NCBI GenBank assembly: GCA_963932465.1
Contig: OZ010792.1
Location: forward strand, 110,478,935 to 110,542,934
From: Maratus speciosus
Lineage: Eukaryota > Arthropoda > Arachnida > Araneae > Salticidae
Direction of reading: 5' to 3'
DNA length: 64,000 nucleotides
How positions within the stretch are numbered: position 1 is the first letter of the stretch; every line of letters begins with the position of its first letter. Made by a program: the position numbers and the translations under genes. This document shows, piece by piece, positions 11,281-23,285 of the stretch. The notes below the pieces were generated by a model that did no database searches, was not told the origin of the DNA, and was given only the letters and a program-made list of their open reading frames with translations.

Positions 11281-12065
11281 ACCAGACGGGCCCGGAGGCT
11301 TCAGCAGGTAGGAAGACACCCTCCCATTGAAATTTCAATTAAAATTGTACAATCATATCACAAGAGCTACCCAATGTTGCTTAAGCTGGGCGAGCCCAAA
11401 TAAAACAATATTTTGGATTTTTAAGATATTACAAATATTACAGATCATCAATCAGTTATTAAAATAGGAATACTTGAAAGTAGTCAATTTAAAATTTTAA
11501 TGAAAAATTAAAATAGTATTGTTAATGTTAATTAAATTTAATTAAATTAGCTAAAAGATTTCTTAAAAATTTATACTAATCCATATTAGGGCCTAATAGG
11601 ACTTAATAAAACAAAGTTAGTTGAGACAAAATTGATTGAAATCTGAAAAATAAGTAAATCTGAGCGAAACTTTGAATGATATTTAAATGAAATAATAGTC
11701 TTGTTAAATTTAATTATGATTCTGAGTGATGACCTGTTAAGCAAGTTTGAGATATTAATTATAATTAATTTTAAAGTTCTAGATAGCTTAATATGTTGAA
11801 TAGTCTATGTATTTCACAGTTCAGTAAAGTATATGTCACATTTTTGAGTCATTATATTTTGCAGTTCAAAGTCATTATATTTCATAGTTCATAGTATGAT
11901 TTTTACAGTTCTAAACACTGTAGATTTTAGTTTGAAGATAAATTCACAGTTTGGAGATTTAGTCCAAAGTTCAGGAATATAAACTTTTACAAATCAAGGT
12001 GTTATTTAATTAGGCGATGTTTAATACTTTTATGAATGATCTTGATAGTTAATGGGTGACACTGT

Positions 12066-12430
12066 TTATAGAATCTTTTTTATGAAGGAGTAGTGTTTAT
12101 TAAGAATATTGTAATTTTCATTTAGCGCTGAAAAGTTTGCTGGATCTAGTAGAATCTTCTGAAAGTTTTTTCTTAAGGTTTTGTTTTTATTAAATTTGAA
12201 ATGATTAGGTAGGAGAGAGCAGTTCCCAAAAATATAGTGTTGTACTGTTCCTCGGCCTTTAGTGCAGGAGCATATGTCCGAATTTAATTTGCCTATTTTG
12301 TAGAGAAATGCAGGAAAACTGCCATGGCCACTAATGTAATAAACTGATGATCTTGAAGTACAGATAAATTCTTTGTTAACTTGGTTAAGAATTTTATATG
12401 TATCTCGTCCTTTTACTGAATTGTGAAGGA
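12066..12430 (-). pseudogene. LINE ORF2 C-terminal domain fragment
   Basis: The minus-strand frame contains KGRDTYKIL, then GHGSFPAFLYKIGK and a Cys/His cluster (C-x-C, then QHYIF-x-C). The same order occurs in the LINE at 50740-50940, so the two are one family. This is the region after RNase H in non-LTR retrotransposons. It is separated by about 800 bp from its RNase H domain at 13220-13810. Confidence 0.65.
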
Positions 12431-13217
12431 TATTATTATAACTCACACATTTAAAACTAAAAGTTTGGCAGTTGATGTAAAAGTGATAGTACATTGGGAT
12501 GTCTCACAAAACCCAATTTTGTTTTGAGCTCTCATCCCATTGACTGCGAACAGATTCAGCAAAGTAAAGATAAAGATTTTATTGAAGAAATGTTGGCATA
12601 ATATACTGATGGGGTGGGCCGCTTAGAAAAAGCGTGACTTGACACAGTCAGAGTATCAGACCGAATGATTACACTTACATATCGAATACACGCCGCATCC
12701 ACTGGAATACCAAGCCAATATGAGAGTTACGCAAACGCCAAATTATCCGTTGCATTGAAAAACAATGGGAGAGAATTTAAATTATTGGCGAATAAACTGA
12801 TAAAAGACAAAATCGCGACATTACATCAAGCAGCCCTACCAAAACATTAACAATACGTAAAATTTATTTATATTATAGATGTCAAATATAATTTTGTGAT
12901 TAAATTTATTGCCTGAGTTAAAATGCGAGAAATGGATAACAGCGTTTTGTTAATAAAAATGATCGCTTTCTTTTGTAAACAAAGCAAAGGAAAATTACCC
13001 ACATAAATATTGTAACTAAAATAGATTAGTATTAAATTAATATCGAACTGTCAAGAGTGCAATTATCGTAAATCTCACATATAGTTAGTTGACTTGCAGA
13101 TATAAAATAGCGAAATCAAAATGGTAATGAATCATTTTGTTAAAAAGACATGTTTATTATTTAATGTTTTACTTCCGCATGAAAGAGACGAGAAATGAGC
13201 CTGAAATTACTTTTTAA
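12422..13217. other. Possible insertion splitting the LINE
   Basis: TTACTGAAT occurs at 12413-12421 and again at 13218-13226, at the point where the LINE protein would continue from the RNase H side into KGRDTYK. This fits a roughly 796-bp insertion with a 9-bp duplication. The alternative is two separate LINE fragments, since the repeated bases encode homologous residues (NSV/HSV). No terminal repeats were recognised in the insert. Confidence 0.35.
12665..12850 (+). CDS. Unrecognised 61-codon open frame
   Basis: This frame runs from ATG to stop with mixed, non-repetitive composition including SQYESYANAKLSVALK and a lysine-rich helix-like tail. It sits inside the segment that separates the two LINE fragments. 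I do not recognise a family. The frame is closed 24 bases before the ATG by a TGA. It could be an exon or transposon remnant, or chance. Confidence 0.15.
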   Translation: MITLTYRIHAASTGIPSQYESYANAKLSVALKNNGREFKLLANKLIKDKIATLHQAALPKH

Positions 13218-13219
13218 TT

Positions 13220-13810
13220 ACTGAATGTTTCCAGATATCCTGCCAGTCTTGGATAATTTTTCCCGTATATAATTTTTAATTACTGAATCCGGGAATGGTA
13301 TATGTTGAATTTCATCATAATGGTCGTGTTCAATTGCATTTTTGCCAAGGTGTCTGCGCGCTCATTCCCAACTGTTCCTATGTGAGCCTTTGTCCATGCT
13401 ATATTTATAGATTTCTGCGGGATTTTTTGTAGTTCTGTATAAATCTGTCTTATTATTTTGTTTCTTGAGAAGATAATTTTGAGGGCATCTAGTGAGGATC
13501 TGCTGTCTGTTAGGATTAAAACTGATGTAAATCTAGAGGCCGAAAACCATTCTATTGAATTTAGTATTGCTTTAAGTTCTGCCTGATAGATTGAATTGAG
13601 AGGATTTAAGCGCGCAGCACTGTCGTGGATAAAAGTATCTTCTAACATGACTGTAAAGGCGCATGAAGTTCCCTGTTTCATTAAAGAACAAAACCTTGGT
13701 TCAAAGTTTAAATTTGGCATTGTGCTAAGCGCGCTTCGAATTGAGGTCTCAAAGTTGCAACGCCGCCTTGGTCAGTGCCGCGTTTTTCCAGATAGGTGTT
13801 TAATTAACTT
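13220..13810 (-). pseudogene. LINE RNase H domain fragment
   Basis: The minus-strand frame (best at 13280-13720) shows RNase H features in order: YQAELKAI with the catalytic Glu, LILTDSRSSLDAL with the catalytic Asp, and WTKAHIGTVGNERADTLAK with the last catalytic residues. The C-terminal continuation (QDWQDIW) is in another frame near 13240, so it is frameshifted. RNase H after RT is typical of the I/R1/LOA-type LINE clades. No RT is attached. Same family as 48880-51300. Confidence 0.75.
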
Positions 13811-14689
13811 TTAAAGTCACTCGAGGCGTATTGAGAGATACAATCAATGCAAACTATCGCGAATCCCACAGTATTTATGCGATTCATTCTAATTAAATCT
13901 TTCGAGGGCGATGCCCTTAAAAAACGGACACCTAATTTTAATTCCAAAACAGTCAAACGGTACCAAGAATATTTAATTAAAATTTTCCTTTTATCATGTA
14001 CTTAAAAATAAGCAAGTTCGCATTTTCTAATAAATTCGTTTATAAATTCTGGTGTCAGTTCATTATTTCATAAGTTTATAAATAGAATTACTCCGTGCCG
14101 GAAAGGATTAAGTGGTCGCAGGACTCTTAAAGCTTCAAAATTTAAGAAATTTTTTTTTTCAGATGTTAAACTCCTATCTTTTCTGAATATTTTGATATAA
14201 TTTTTTCCTTGAAATTCCCATTAGAACAGAAGTTTTGGCTTTTAGAATTATACCCGCTCAATAGCTGAAGCGGCGTTTCCGAAACTTTAAAGTCATTATT
14301 TTCCAAATGGCGTTTTTTGGACATAACGCGCAGGGTACCTCAAAAACTTCTGAATATTTTTTCATGAAATTTTCAAAACATATATTTCATGTTAGTCTGT
14401 ATAAACTGAACCTAAAATTTCCTTTTCATTGTTAAAAAAAATTTTTTTTAGGTGATTTTACTGTTGAAAATTTCAAAATTTTGTATTAGCTAAATGCAAC
14501 ATTGCAAAAAATATAAAAATGCTTTAAATACAAATTTATTTAAGTTCAGGGAAATTATTACAATCTGAAGTATAAGTAAGCACCAAAATTTTCATTCTAG
14601 TTGCAATATTTATTTTGTAATCCTGCGCGTAAACTGTTATGCCAATTTTTTGTTCGACAAATGTCTAATATTCAATTTGTTTTCAGTTC
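13811..14689. other. Unassigned AT-rich sequence
   Basis: No gene, terminal repeat or array was recognised here. Confidence 0.45.
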
Positions 14690-14815
14690 GTCAAACTATT
14701 TATTTAATTTAATTTTTCACGTGAAATTCTTGCAATAGAAAAGCAATTGTTGTGGTGAGAATTTTATTGCTTTTTTTAATTGTTGGCAACTGCTATAACG
14801 AAAAATATTTTTTTC
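14690..14815 (+). repeat. Dispersed repeat shared with 22955-23090
   Basis: The order CAAACTATTTATTT, TTTTTCACGTG, AATTGTTGT and GGCAACTGCTATAACGAAAA is the same as at 22955-23090. Here there is one unit; at 22.8 kb the first part is in three tandem units. Confidence 0.65.
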
Positions 14816-15021
14816 CTGTCATTTTTGTGTATGAGCTGGTTTTATCAGAATCATGTTAAGACGGTATTCAAAAATTTTAACCCTCCCCATTTCCATTCCC
14901 TTGGGCCGATTTTGCCCATTTTCAATCCCCGCCGCGATATTAGCCATCTCAAAGTTGTTGGCGAGTTTGAAGACGATCTGTGCATAATTGCGACTTTTAT
15001 CGTGCGAACAAAATTTAGTAC

Positions 15022-15042
15022 ATATATATATATATATATATA
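15022..15042. repeat. (TA)n microsatellite
   Basis: About ten TA dinucleotides. Confidence 0.9.
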
Positions 15043-15104
15043 ATGCTTTTAAAAAGGTGTAAAACAAACAACCCAGTGCATCAGGAGCAATGCAGCTTCT
15101 TATA

Positions 15105-16024
15105 TGCATTAAGTATATTAAATTCAGATTCATATGTTGTAATTCAAGAGGCATTGGTAAAAGTTTAAATGTTAAATTACAGAAGTTTTTGAAGCGTATT
15201 TATGGTTTTTTGAAGTTTAAGCATAGAAATACTAGTTATTTTTGGTGTATTGACAATAGTAGTGAAGTTTTAAATAAAATTAATAAAACGCCCATAACGC
15301 CTACTAATTTGTATACCTTTGATTTTGAAAATCTTTTTTCTAATATACCTATAGATTTACTTTATGATACATTGAAAAATATATTTGATTTGTTTTGCAT
15401 TGAGGAGGTGTTAGGAATTAAAAGAGATTTTTTCTTGAGTTTATGTAATTTCTGTTTTCTTAATAATTTTATTACATTCAATGGTTCGCTTTTTACCAGG
15501 TATGTGGCATTGGGATGGGTACTAATTTTTCGAGTTCTGCTGCTAATCTTTTTCTTTTTTATTATGAATTTAACTATGTTTTACACAGTAATAAGAGTTT
15601 TGCAGTTTTAAGGTATATGGATGACTTAATAGTATTCGATGACAAACTTTTGGTATCGATTAACGATATCTATTCTCCATGTTTAAAATTAATTAAGGCT
15701 TCTGTTGATAGTTTACATGTTAATTTTTTGGATTTAGATTTATTAATTAAAGATAATAGTATATTAGTTAAACTTTTTGATAAACGGGATTTTTTAAATT
15801 TTGATACTCAGTCAATTCCACACTGGTTTTCAAATTTAAGTAAAAGGGTTTTCATCAACATTATTTTGGGACAAGTTAATAGATTTTATAGGATTTGCAG
15901 CAGTAAAGAATTTTTGAGTTCACAGATTTTTAAATTTACTGCTAATCTTTTTTACAATAATCTTTTTTTCTTTAAACAGTATATTGTTAACTCTGTGCAT
16001 GTGAACTTTATTAAAAAAATTTAA
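15105..16024 (+). pseudogene. Reverse transcriptase, Penelope-like, frameshifted
   Basis: Two overlapping frames make one reverse transcriptase. The first (to about 15498) has FRFICCNSR, then TFDFENLFSNIP, corresponding to the first catalytic Asp motif. The second (from about 15500) has GMGTNFSSSAANLFLFYYE, RYMDDLIVF with the catalytic Asp pair, FLDLDL, KLFDKRDFLNF and QVNRFYRICSS. Together they form a normal RT order of about 300 residues. A single-base frameshift near 15498, just before the GMG motif, breaks the gene. The RICSS tail and absence of RNase H resemble Penelope-like elements; another cellular-retroelement RT class is possible. No endonuclease was found. Confidence 0.7.
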
Positions 16025-16109
16025 GTCTTACGTTTTTATGTGTTTTATTTTGTTAATATTTTTTAGTTTATTTACGAGTTCGTAACTGTTTTTAATGCAA
16101 CATGGTCGG

Positions 16110-16112
<3 letters not shown>

Positions 16113-16142
<30 letters not shown>
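16113..16142. repeat. (AG)n microsatellite
   Basis: About fifteen AG dinucleotides, just downstream of the reverse transcriptase relic. Confidence 0.95.
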
Positions 16143-16147
<5 letters not shown>

Positions 16148-16149
16148 TT

Positions 16150-16877
16150 TATATATTACTAGCAAAAGCCATGCTTTGTTTGGATACGCGAAGCATTATT
16201 TAATAAGATAAATATTTGAAAGTAACAATATTTTTTTTGTACTATTTTTGCATCTTTATTAAGCAAAAACGTTATTTTATGTTTTGGCGCGTTTTAATTT
16301 TAGAAATGTAAATTCAGCCAAATAACTAAGAATTTCCTCGGAATTTTTTATTTATCATATAACAAATTTAAAAATTAATTTTATTTGTTTACAATTCTTT
16401 TGTTGCCACTTTACAAAACTTTAATCATAATATAATTCTTTTAAAATGCGTGATTATCGTCTGCGTAAATGATTTCACATAATAAGAATAAATTGTGTAT
16501 TTGAATTCTTAACACTGAAAAATACTTTTATAATTGAATGTAAATAATTGAATTTTCGCAAATTTTAAATTAAAAATATGCTATAATTTTCATAAAAAAA
16601 GGTATTTTAAAAATTTCATAAAGAAAATCGTGAAACTATTTCATTTATCATGATTCTATCTATAATTACTGACTCCATGATTTATTTTTTCTTCTGAAAA
16701 TATACGTGTTTCATTTTTTATTTTCAAAAATGCGTCCGTAATGGAAGAACATATAAAATAATAATTTTTTAAGGTTATTCTGTAAAAAAAAATAATATTG
16801 TGCAAATCTACAGATCATAATTTATTTTTATGTTTAATTCCAAGCCAAAATACTGAATAGTTCTTTTGTAAAGTGAA
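16150..16877. other. Unassigned AT-rich sequence
   Basis: It contains words such as TACTAGCAAAAGCC near 16156 and GCTTCGCTCATCC near 16920 that recall eroded Helitron ends, but no hairpin and CTAG pair was found. No gene is seen. Confidence 0.35.
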
Positions 16878-16904
16878 GGCTACACAAATGTAATTTGTGT
16901 AGCC
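16878..16904. repeat. Short perfect hairpin
   Basis: GGCTACACAAAT, a GTA loop and ATTTGTGTAGCC form a 12-bp perfect stem. Function unknown. Confidence 0.7.
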
Positions 16905-16929
16905 AAGTAGAGGATTTGCTTCGCTCATC

Positions 16930-19019
16930 CTAATAATCAAAAATTGCTCCAGAAAACAACGGAAAGAGTCATTTGACTGGAAATTATGTCTTCTTCCAAT
17001 TTATCTTTAAAAATAATCTTAGGCGTCGTCTTCATACTGAAATTGTACCAAACAGACCTTTATAATACGAACGTCTAATTTTCATAGCATATTTAGCTTT
17101 TTCGTGAAACTTTACCATGCTACCAAACGGAAAATCATTCGGTCATGTAGTTTAGGAATTATGAAAGTTTAAAATGGGGAATTCGTAATGTTAAGTTCAT
17201 TTATAAGTATTATACATATCGTAATGAGGATAGATTATTAAGAATAATGCAAAAACTATTTGGCCGAATGAAGTAATATTTTAGATTCGCCATATTAAAA
17301 GCTTTTAGAAATCGATTTCTATTAAAAAATTGCATGTAGAATTTCAATAATTCACATACTTTTTTGAAAATTTATGTAGAAATTATGCATTTTTACTAAA
17401 AAAGCCAAATATGATGTCAAAATGATGATAAATATGATGTCGTATTGTAAATTTCAGAGTTTGGTACAAAGTATGCATACAACTCCCAAAGTTTATTATT
17501 ATTTTTTTAAACATAAATTGAAAGAATTAATAATTATTTTATTTTTTAAGGGAGGGGGGGGGGGGCATTTGGTGATTAAAATGTATGGGATGTTCTCATC
17601 AACACCCTCTCCCCCTCCTGAATGTGTCTAATTCAAAGATTTATGAACTAGACTGGTCTCCATTGTAAAGTTATAAAAGGGGCTGTACATATATAACGAT
17701 ATCAACATTTTAGCAATTTTGGATCCCATCCCCCGCCTTACGATATCATACGTTATTATTACTTGAATACCCCCCTCCCCTTCATAATATTGTTATCAGT
17801 GTCTAAAAACGTTCTTCCCCAGTTTGTACTTGTAAATATAACAAATATCATTTTGAACCTGGATTCTATAACAACGAATTATATGCGCATATGGCAGAAG
17901 AATATGAATGGCGAACGCTGTGTTCTTCCATGTTTTGAAATTAAATGATTTTGTAATCATTTAATGGTTTTAAGAATAACTTGAATTTTCATAAAAACAG
18001 ATAACAGAATAAACAAAAAAAAAGATAACAGACTATATTGATATAAAGAAACAAAAAATGAAAAATTTGGTTGGATCAAAAATGATAACGATATCAAAAG
18101 ACAACTCCCCCCCCCCCCCTACGATATCAAGTGCGAGACACCCTCCCCCCTAAAGTGATAACGTTATACATAAGGATAGACCGGAACAGGTTTTTGAGAC
18201 CGAAACCAAAAGTGAATTTCGGTAATCCTCTTATTTTCGGCCGAAAACGAAAAAAAATTAAATAATTAATACATACATAATTATTAATTAATTATACGTG
18301 TAATGAAATATACGTGTGGCCCAAGTTGGCTCACTGTGCCTCTCCTCTGACGAAAACTTTTATTTTCCTATAAAATAAAATGTAATTCATTCATCAACGA
18401 CACAAAATGATTTTCTTTATACAAATTTTATCTAATTAAAAAATTCTTTAGGTAATACATACCTCGATTTACCTTTTATAATGATTTTTGTAAATAATTT
18501 TCATCTGTTTTACTACTCCTTTTCTTAGAGAGCATTCGAAACACTTCTGGGTTTCAAACTAATTTTTTTTTTTAATTGTTAGGTTTTCTGATTTTAATGA
18601 GCTCGTGAAAAGCGTGTTCAAAGTTTAGTTATATATGCATTTCTTGCTTTATAATTTGCACTCACGTCTTGAATCAGTTATGACTGATAAATATTAACAG
18701 TGAAGTTCATAGCTGTAAATAAAGGGTGTCTCATTTGAGCCGATACTGCTCAAATCAATGAGTCATGTTGAAAAAAAAGGAATAAACAAGAACTTTAGAA
18801 TGCAAAAATTTTCAGTCGAGTTTCGATCTGCCCAAATTTTTGGCAGCATTTTCACCGAAAATGAATTTTCAGCAAATCCCAGACTTTGGGCCAAAAATGA
18901 AACCGAATTTTCGGTCCTTGATATTTTGTTATAAATGTCTAACCCCAAAGAAAAAAAAAAGAGAAACAACACGGCAATACTCATTCTTACTGTAAAACCA
19001 GAAGGTGCCTAGACGTATC
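16930..19019. other. Unassigned sequence with homopolymer runs
   Basis: It holds a G run near 17552, a C run near 18106 and recurring ACGATATCA phrases (17695, 17738, 18119). Words such as CCGAAAATTCGG occur near 18180-18270 and 18830-18920, which may be the two ends of an eroded element. No gene is seen. Confidence 0.4.
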
Positions 19020-19023
19020 TTAA

Positions 19024-19223
19024 CTCCTTGGGGACGAGCGACCGGTATTCGTGCCGCGTACGGTGCTCAGAATCGGGGATTATTCTCATCAGTAAATTTT
19101 TATTGTAAATTTTGTCTTATTTAATCCGAGTATTTTCCCGATTAAATTAGGCAAAAACTTCTGTTTTAAAAAACCGGTGATTAAAGATTAAAAATTCTAT
19201 AAAAGACGCTCGTCCCGAAGGAG
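19024..19223. mobile_element. TTAA-flanked MITE, 200 bp, copy A
   Basis: TTAA flanks both sides (19020-19023 and 19224-19227). The ends are inverted repeats: left CTCCTTGGGGACGAGCG, right (reverse complement) CTCCTTCGGGACGAGCG. This is piggyBac-like target choice. Copy B at 49276-49475 has the same length and similar sequence, so the family is young enough to align fully. Confidence 0.8.
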
Positions 19224-19429
19224 TTAAAATTATTCTGGTAATTGTAACTTTTTTTTTCGCTCTTTTTCTCGTTACGTATTGATTGCCGTTAGAAAATCAA
19301 TTACAGTTTTACTTGTCAAATCAAAAGAATATTCGGCGTCTGCTGCTATATAGATATAGATGAAACGAATACTCCAGAAAGATAATAAAGTAACAATTAA
19401 ATTGTTATGAATTTTAATTATTTTTTACT

Positions 19430-19620
19430 AGGCAGGCATAAAATTGCAGGTGTTAGAAATATAGGTCGATGTCATCAAAACTGGAGCAAAGCAGTTGGAA
19501 TAAGTTGACTTTATAAACACTTTACATTTGACATCATGGAGCTGCGTTATTAAAATTTCAGAGACCAAAAGAGTGAAGTTTTCATTGAGCTGTGAAACGA
19601 TATATTTGAAGAGCGGAAAG
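19430..19620 (+). repeat. Dispersed repeat, copy 2 of 3
   Basis: Contains AGGTCGATGTCATCAAAACT, GGAGCAAAG and TTTCAGAGACC in the same order as 9440-9620 and 27825-27990; closest to the third copy. Confidence 0.6.
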
Positions 19621-20059
19621 CTTTAACAGTTTAGTTTAAAAAAAATAATAATAAAAGTCCATTTTTTATTATTCTTTTTATTTTTAAACATTAATGTCGA
19701 ATTATGTCTTTAAGGTAGTGTAATAAGGTAGTGTAGTGAATTAATATACAAATAGACAACGCGATAAAAAGCACAAATTGTTTTTAAATGTAAACAACAA
19801 ACAGCTGTTTCGGAATTTATAAAACTACATTTTTTTAGTGTAAGGTTATAAAACATTAAAAACAATTTTATGAGAATATGACGGAGGACGGAGGGACCAA
19901 GAAATGCAGCTTACGGTCAAACGCGAAGTGACCATTTCGCTTTGATGTTTTAATGTTTATCGTTCCTTTTTATGTTTTAACGTTTTTTAATCTTGCACTG
20001 ATGATGAAGTTTTAGAAACTCCAAAACAGCTGTCTGCGGTCAAAATTTAAAATTAATTA

Positions 20060-20360
20060 TTACAAAAGCCGTTTTTTACTTTTTCGAATTTGTTTACAGA
20101 TTTTTCTTAATTCGGATACTTTTACTTTCGGAACCGGTTTCAAAAGGGAAAGTATCCTCATTGAAAAATCCTGCAAAGAAAATTAAAAAAGTAATGAGCG
20201 GCTTTTGTAGAGATCGTCCTCAGCTATTCAATGCAAAATAAATAAATAAATAAATAAAATCATTTAAAAATATTCAAATGCAAACGAGATATCTTTAAAA
20301 AATTCTTTCATACAATTAACATTAGCGAACAGGTGTTTTCGCGTTGCACTGAAATTCCCC
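20060..20360 (+). mobile_element. Partial copy of the 8847 fold-back family
   Basis: The central motif ACTTTCGGAACCGGTTTC and the right arm (AAATGCAAACGAGATATCTT, then AGGTGTTTTCGCG) match 9060-9290 in order. The left arm is missing, so this is a half copy. A short (AAAT)n run sits where the other copy has a T run. Confidence 0.6.
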
Positions 20361-21640
20361 GATCGTTAAATCACATGTTAACTTATGGGAAGAATTAAAA
20401 GCACGATTACCTATTACCTAATATAACTAGGACTTCCCTCAGAGGGATTAGTCTGAGCGATATTACTGAGAACATAGATTTAATAATAACATGTGGAAGC
20501 AAAGAAAATGAGATGTTATCTTTAATTGTCCATATGCTGCGATAAATTGAAATGATGAAAATAGACGAATCGTAGAATTACAAAATCTTATATATAAATT
20601 CGTATACACTGTTTTAAAAAATAGGAAATCCAACCATTCAAGACAGCCATGCATGGATATAAAATTGAAAGTACGCAATATATTAAAAGTAAAATAGAAA
20701 ATGAAATACTAAATTACTTATATCGGAATTTTAACTGTATAAAATGATGTCAAGAGCATAATCAGACGCTCCGCACCAATTTGAGTAACTTTAAATGACA
20801 AATATATGATGTTTAAAAAGAATGGACTATACTTTATATGGTGTGTGCTTCCCCGGAATAGTTAATATTGTACAATATCTGTTTTCCACGGATGCAATGA
20901 GGTTGTCGATAACATTTAAGGAATTCTCTCCTCAAAATCTAATATAGTATCAAAGTACCGAATACATCAACAGTGGCATGCAATGCTTCGTTTGAGTGTG
21001 TTTTAGATATGCTCGATCGGATTTGAATGATGAGTGTATGCTGGCCACTACATACGCTGTATTGTTTTGTTTTCAAACACATTCTGCACAAATTGAGCTG
21101 TATTTAGCATGTATTAAATAAAAGAAATAGGCAATGATTACAGCATAAAGTATGACACAAGATCTGAATATATCGTCTGCATAACTTTTGAGCTGTCAAA
21201 GTGTCATTTGAAGTAATCTACAAATCCATACATATTTATCCAGCAAATCATGCAAGCTAACATACGCCAATATGAACCCGATTATAAAATTTCACCAGAA
21301 TAAGTTAATATATAAAAAATCTACTAATGATAATTGAGAATATGACCTTATGATAAAATGTCTAGAAAAATGAATCGGATAAAAAATTCATATCACATTT
21401 AAAACGGCACTTCCCTCTGTTAGTGGCCTTGGCGAGAGAGAGAAAAGCCTAGAGAAGGAACACTTTAACAAGTACTTTCGAGCAACCTACTCGCTGTTTC
21501 ATACAGGTCTTTATTCAATATTTACACAATTTATTTAATGCTAGGTGGGTATCTATCAGTTTTGTTTCATTTAAATCGCATGTTTTGCGGAGGAAATGCA
21601 GCATTATGAAATATTTAAAGTTGCTGTACCTAATAATTCC
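20361..21640. other. Unassigned AT-rich sequence
   Basis: No gene, terminal repeat or array was recognised here. Confidence 0.45.
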
Positions 21641-21829
21641 AAATTAATGGTAATTGAGATCACTTTCCGTTAATTTCATCTTTTCAAATTTTTTAGAAAC
21701 CATTCATAGAGACAATTGTATATTTTAAAACTAACCCGAAGCAGAATTTCAAGATTTTGGGCTCAGCAGTAACACAGAAATAGAAAATTTTTGAAAGTTT
21801 TTTGTTTTTGCACTGTTTTATATAGCGAC

Positions 21830-22340
21830 ATTTTTAGAAATTGTTCTATTGCGAGAATTTACGTCATGATAAATACAGCCATGTCAATTTTCATGTTTAT
21901 ATTCCTAACAGTTCCATGTTCTTCGTTACTTAGATCATCTTTAGATCTTTTTCCGCTTTGTTTAGTCTTTCTATTTTTTAGAATTCGTTCTACAACGAGC
22001 ATTTGCATCTTATTAATTACTACCATGCCAAAGTTCTAGTTTCTAACCCCAACAGTATCCCAAAAATTTCAGTATTCCAAATAAATCATAGTTCAGAACC
22101 TTTCTAGAAATTTTTAAGTTTATCCGTCAAATTGAACCTTTTAGAGAGTGTTCATTACGAGTATTTATATCTTAAAAGTAACTACCGCACCAAATTTAAA
22201 GTTTCTAACCCAATCAATATCGCAGAAATCACAATTTTAGAACTTTTTTGCTCCTGCAGCGATGTAGGTTCTTGCACTGACATAAAATAGTCTTTTTTTC
22301 GGAGCAGAGATGGCCACCAATATTTTTTTAAGTTGGCTAT
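21830..22340 (+). repeat. Degenerate tandem array, about 146-161 bp
   Basis: Three diverged units start near 21833, 21979 and 22140, each with TAGAA..GTTCTA..GCGAG..TTTA and later CATGCCAAAGTTCTAGTTTC or equivalents. The last unit runs into TATGTAGTTTCAGAGATAAC, which resembles the end of the 146-bp array at 26058 (TATATAGTTTCTGAGAACGG). The array may therefore be a distant relative of that satellite. Confidence 0.5.
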
Positions 22341-22811
22341 GTAGTTTCAGAGATAACACCTCACAAACGTACAAGCATTAATAATATTATATACTTTATA
22401 ATATTATAACGCTTTATAATATTAGCATTAGATGTACAGATACAAAAGCCATTTATCCGTTACAAACTAAAGTGCCGGCATTGCCCAGAATTTGAAGGAT
22501 GTTTGTTCTGAAAAATCAATTTCAAAATTTAACATACAACACAAAACAAACATTCAGCAGTCGAAATGTTGTATGAATGAATCATATGAAAACGCTACAT
22601 AAAAATGTATAAATATATATAACAGACGCAAAAGAATACAGCTATAAATGAACTTATTTCAATTTATAATTGGAGCAATAATGTTAAAATAGGCCAATAA
22701 TTTCCCTAATCGGGTTTTTATCATGCTTCAATACATTTTTCACACTCATATGACGTTATACTATATCCACCACGTCCTTTATATTTCCAATATGACGTAA
22801 TATTTTCCTCT

Positions 22812-23090
22812 TTCACGTGGAAACCTTGAAATAGAAAAGTTATGAAGTTATATTCACTTTCATTTAAATTCGTCAAACCATTTATTTCATTTTCATATTT
22901 CACGTGAATATCTTGCAATAGAAAAGTTATGACGAAATATTCACCTTTTTTTTTAAATTCATCAAACTATTTATTTCATTTTTATTTTTCACGTGGAAAT
23001 CTCGCAGTAGAAAATTAATTGTTGTAGTAATAATTTTATTGTGTCTTTTAATTGTGGGCAACTGCTATAACGAAAAATGTTTAAATTTTA
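22812..23090 (+). repeat. Tandem repeat, 87-89 bp, three units
   Basis: TTCACGTGGAAA or close variants begin units at 22812, 22899 and 22988, followed by TTGCAATAGAAAAGTTATGA and ATTTATTTCATTTT. The last unit leads into GGCAACTGCTATAACGAAAA, shared with 14.7 kb. A CAGACAGATAGACAAG tract follows at 23254. Confidence 0.75.
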
Positions 23091-23285
23091 TAAGAAATTG
23101 CTGTTAAATTGGTGGTTTTTTATTAATTAAAAATTCACTATAAATTATTTCGATTCCGGATTACTTTAGTTGCCTCGGCCATGTTTTAATACACATGTAC
23201 GTATCTTTTCACAATTTTGGCTTCCAAATTGTGGATTTTTGTAAAATTACAAACAGACAGATAGACAAGTTTTCATTTTTATATA

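Noticed and set aside
18177..18925. Possible hAT-like element with CCGAAA-rich ends
   Set aside because: Similar words occur at both ends but no clean inverted terminus or 8-bp duplication could be read.
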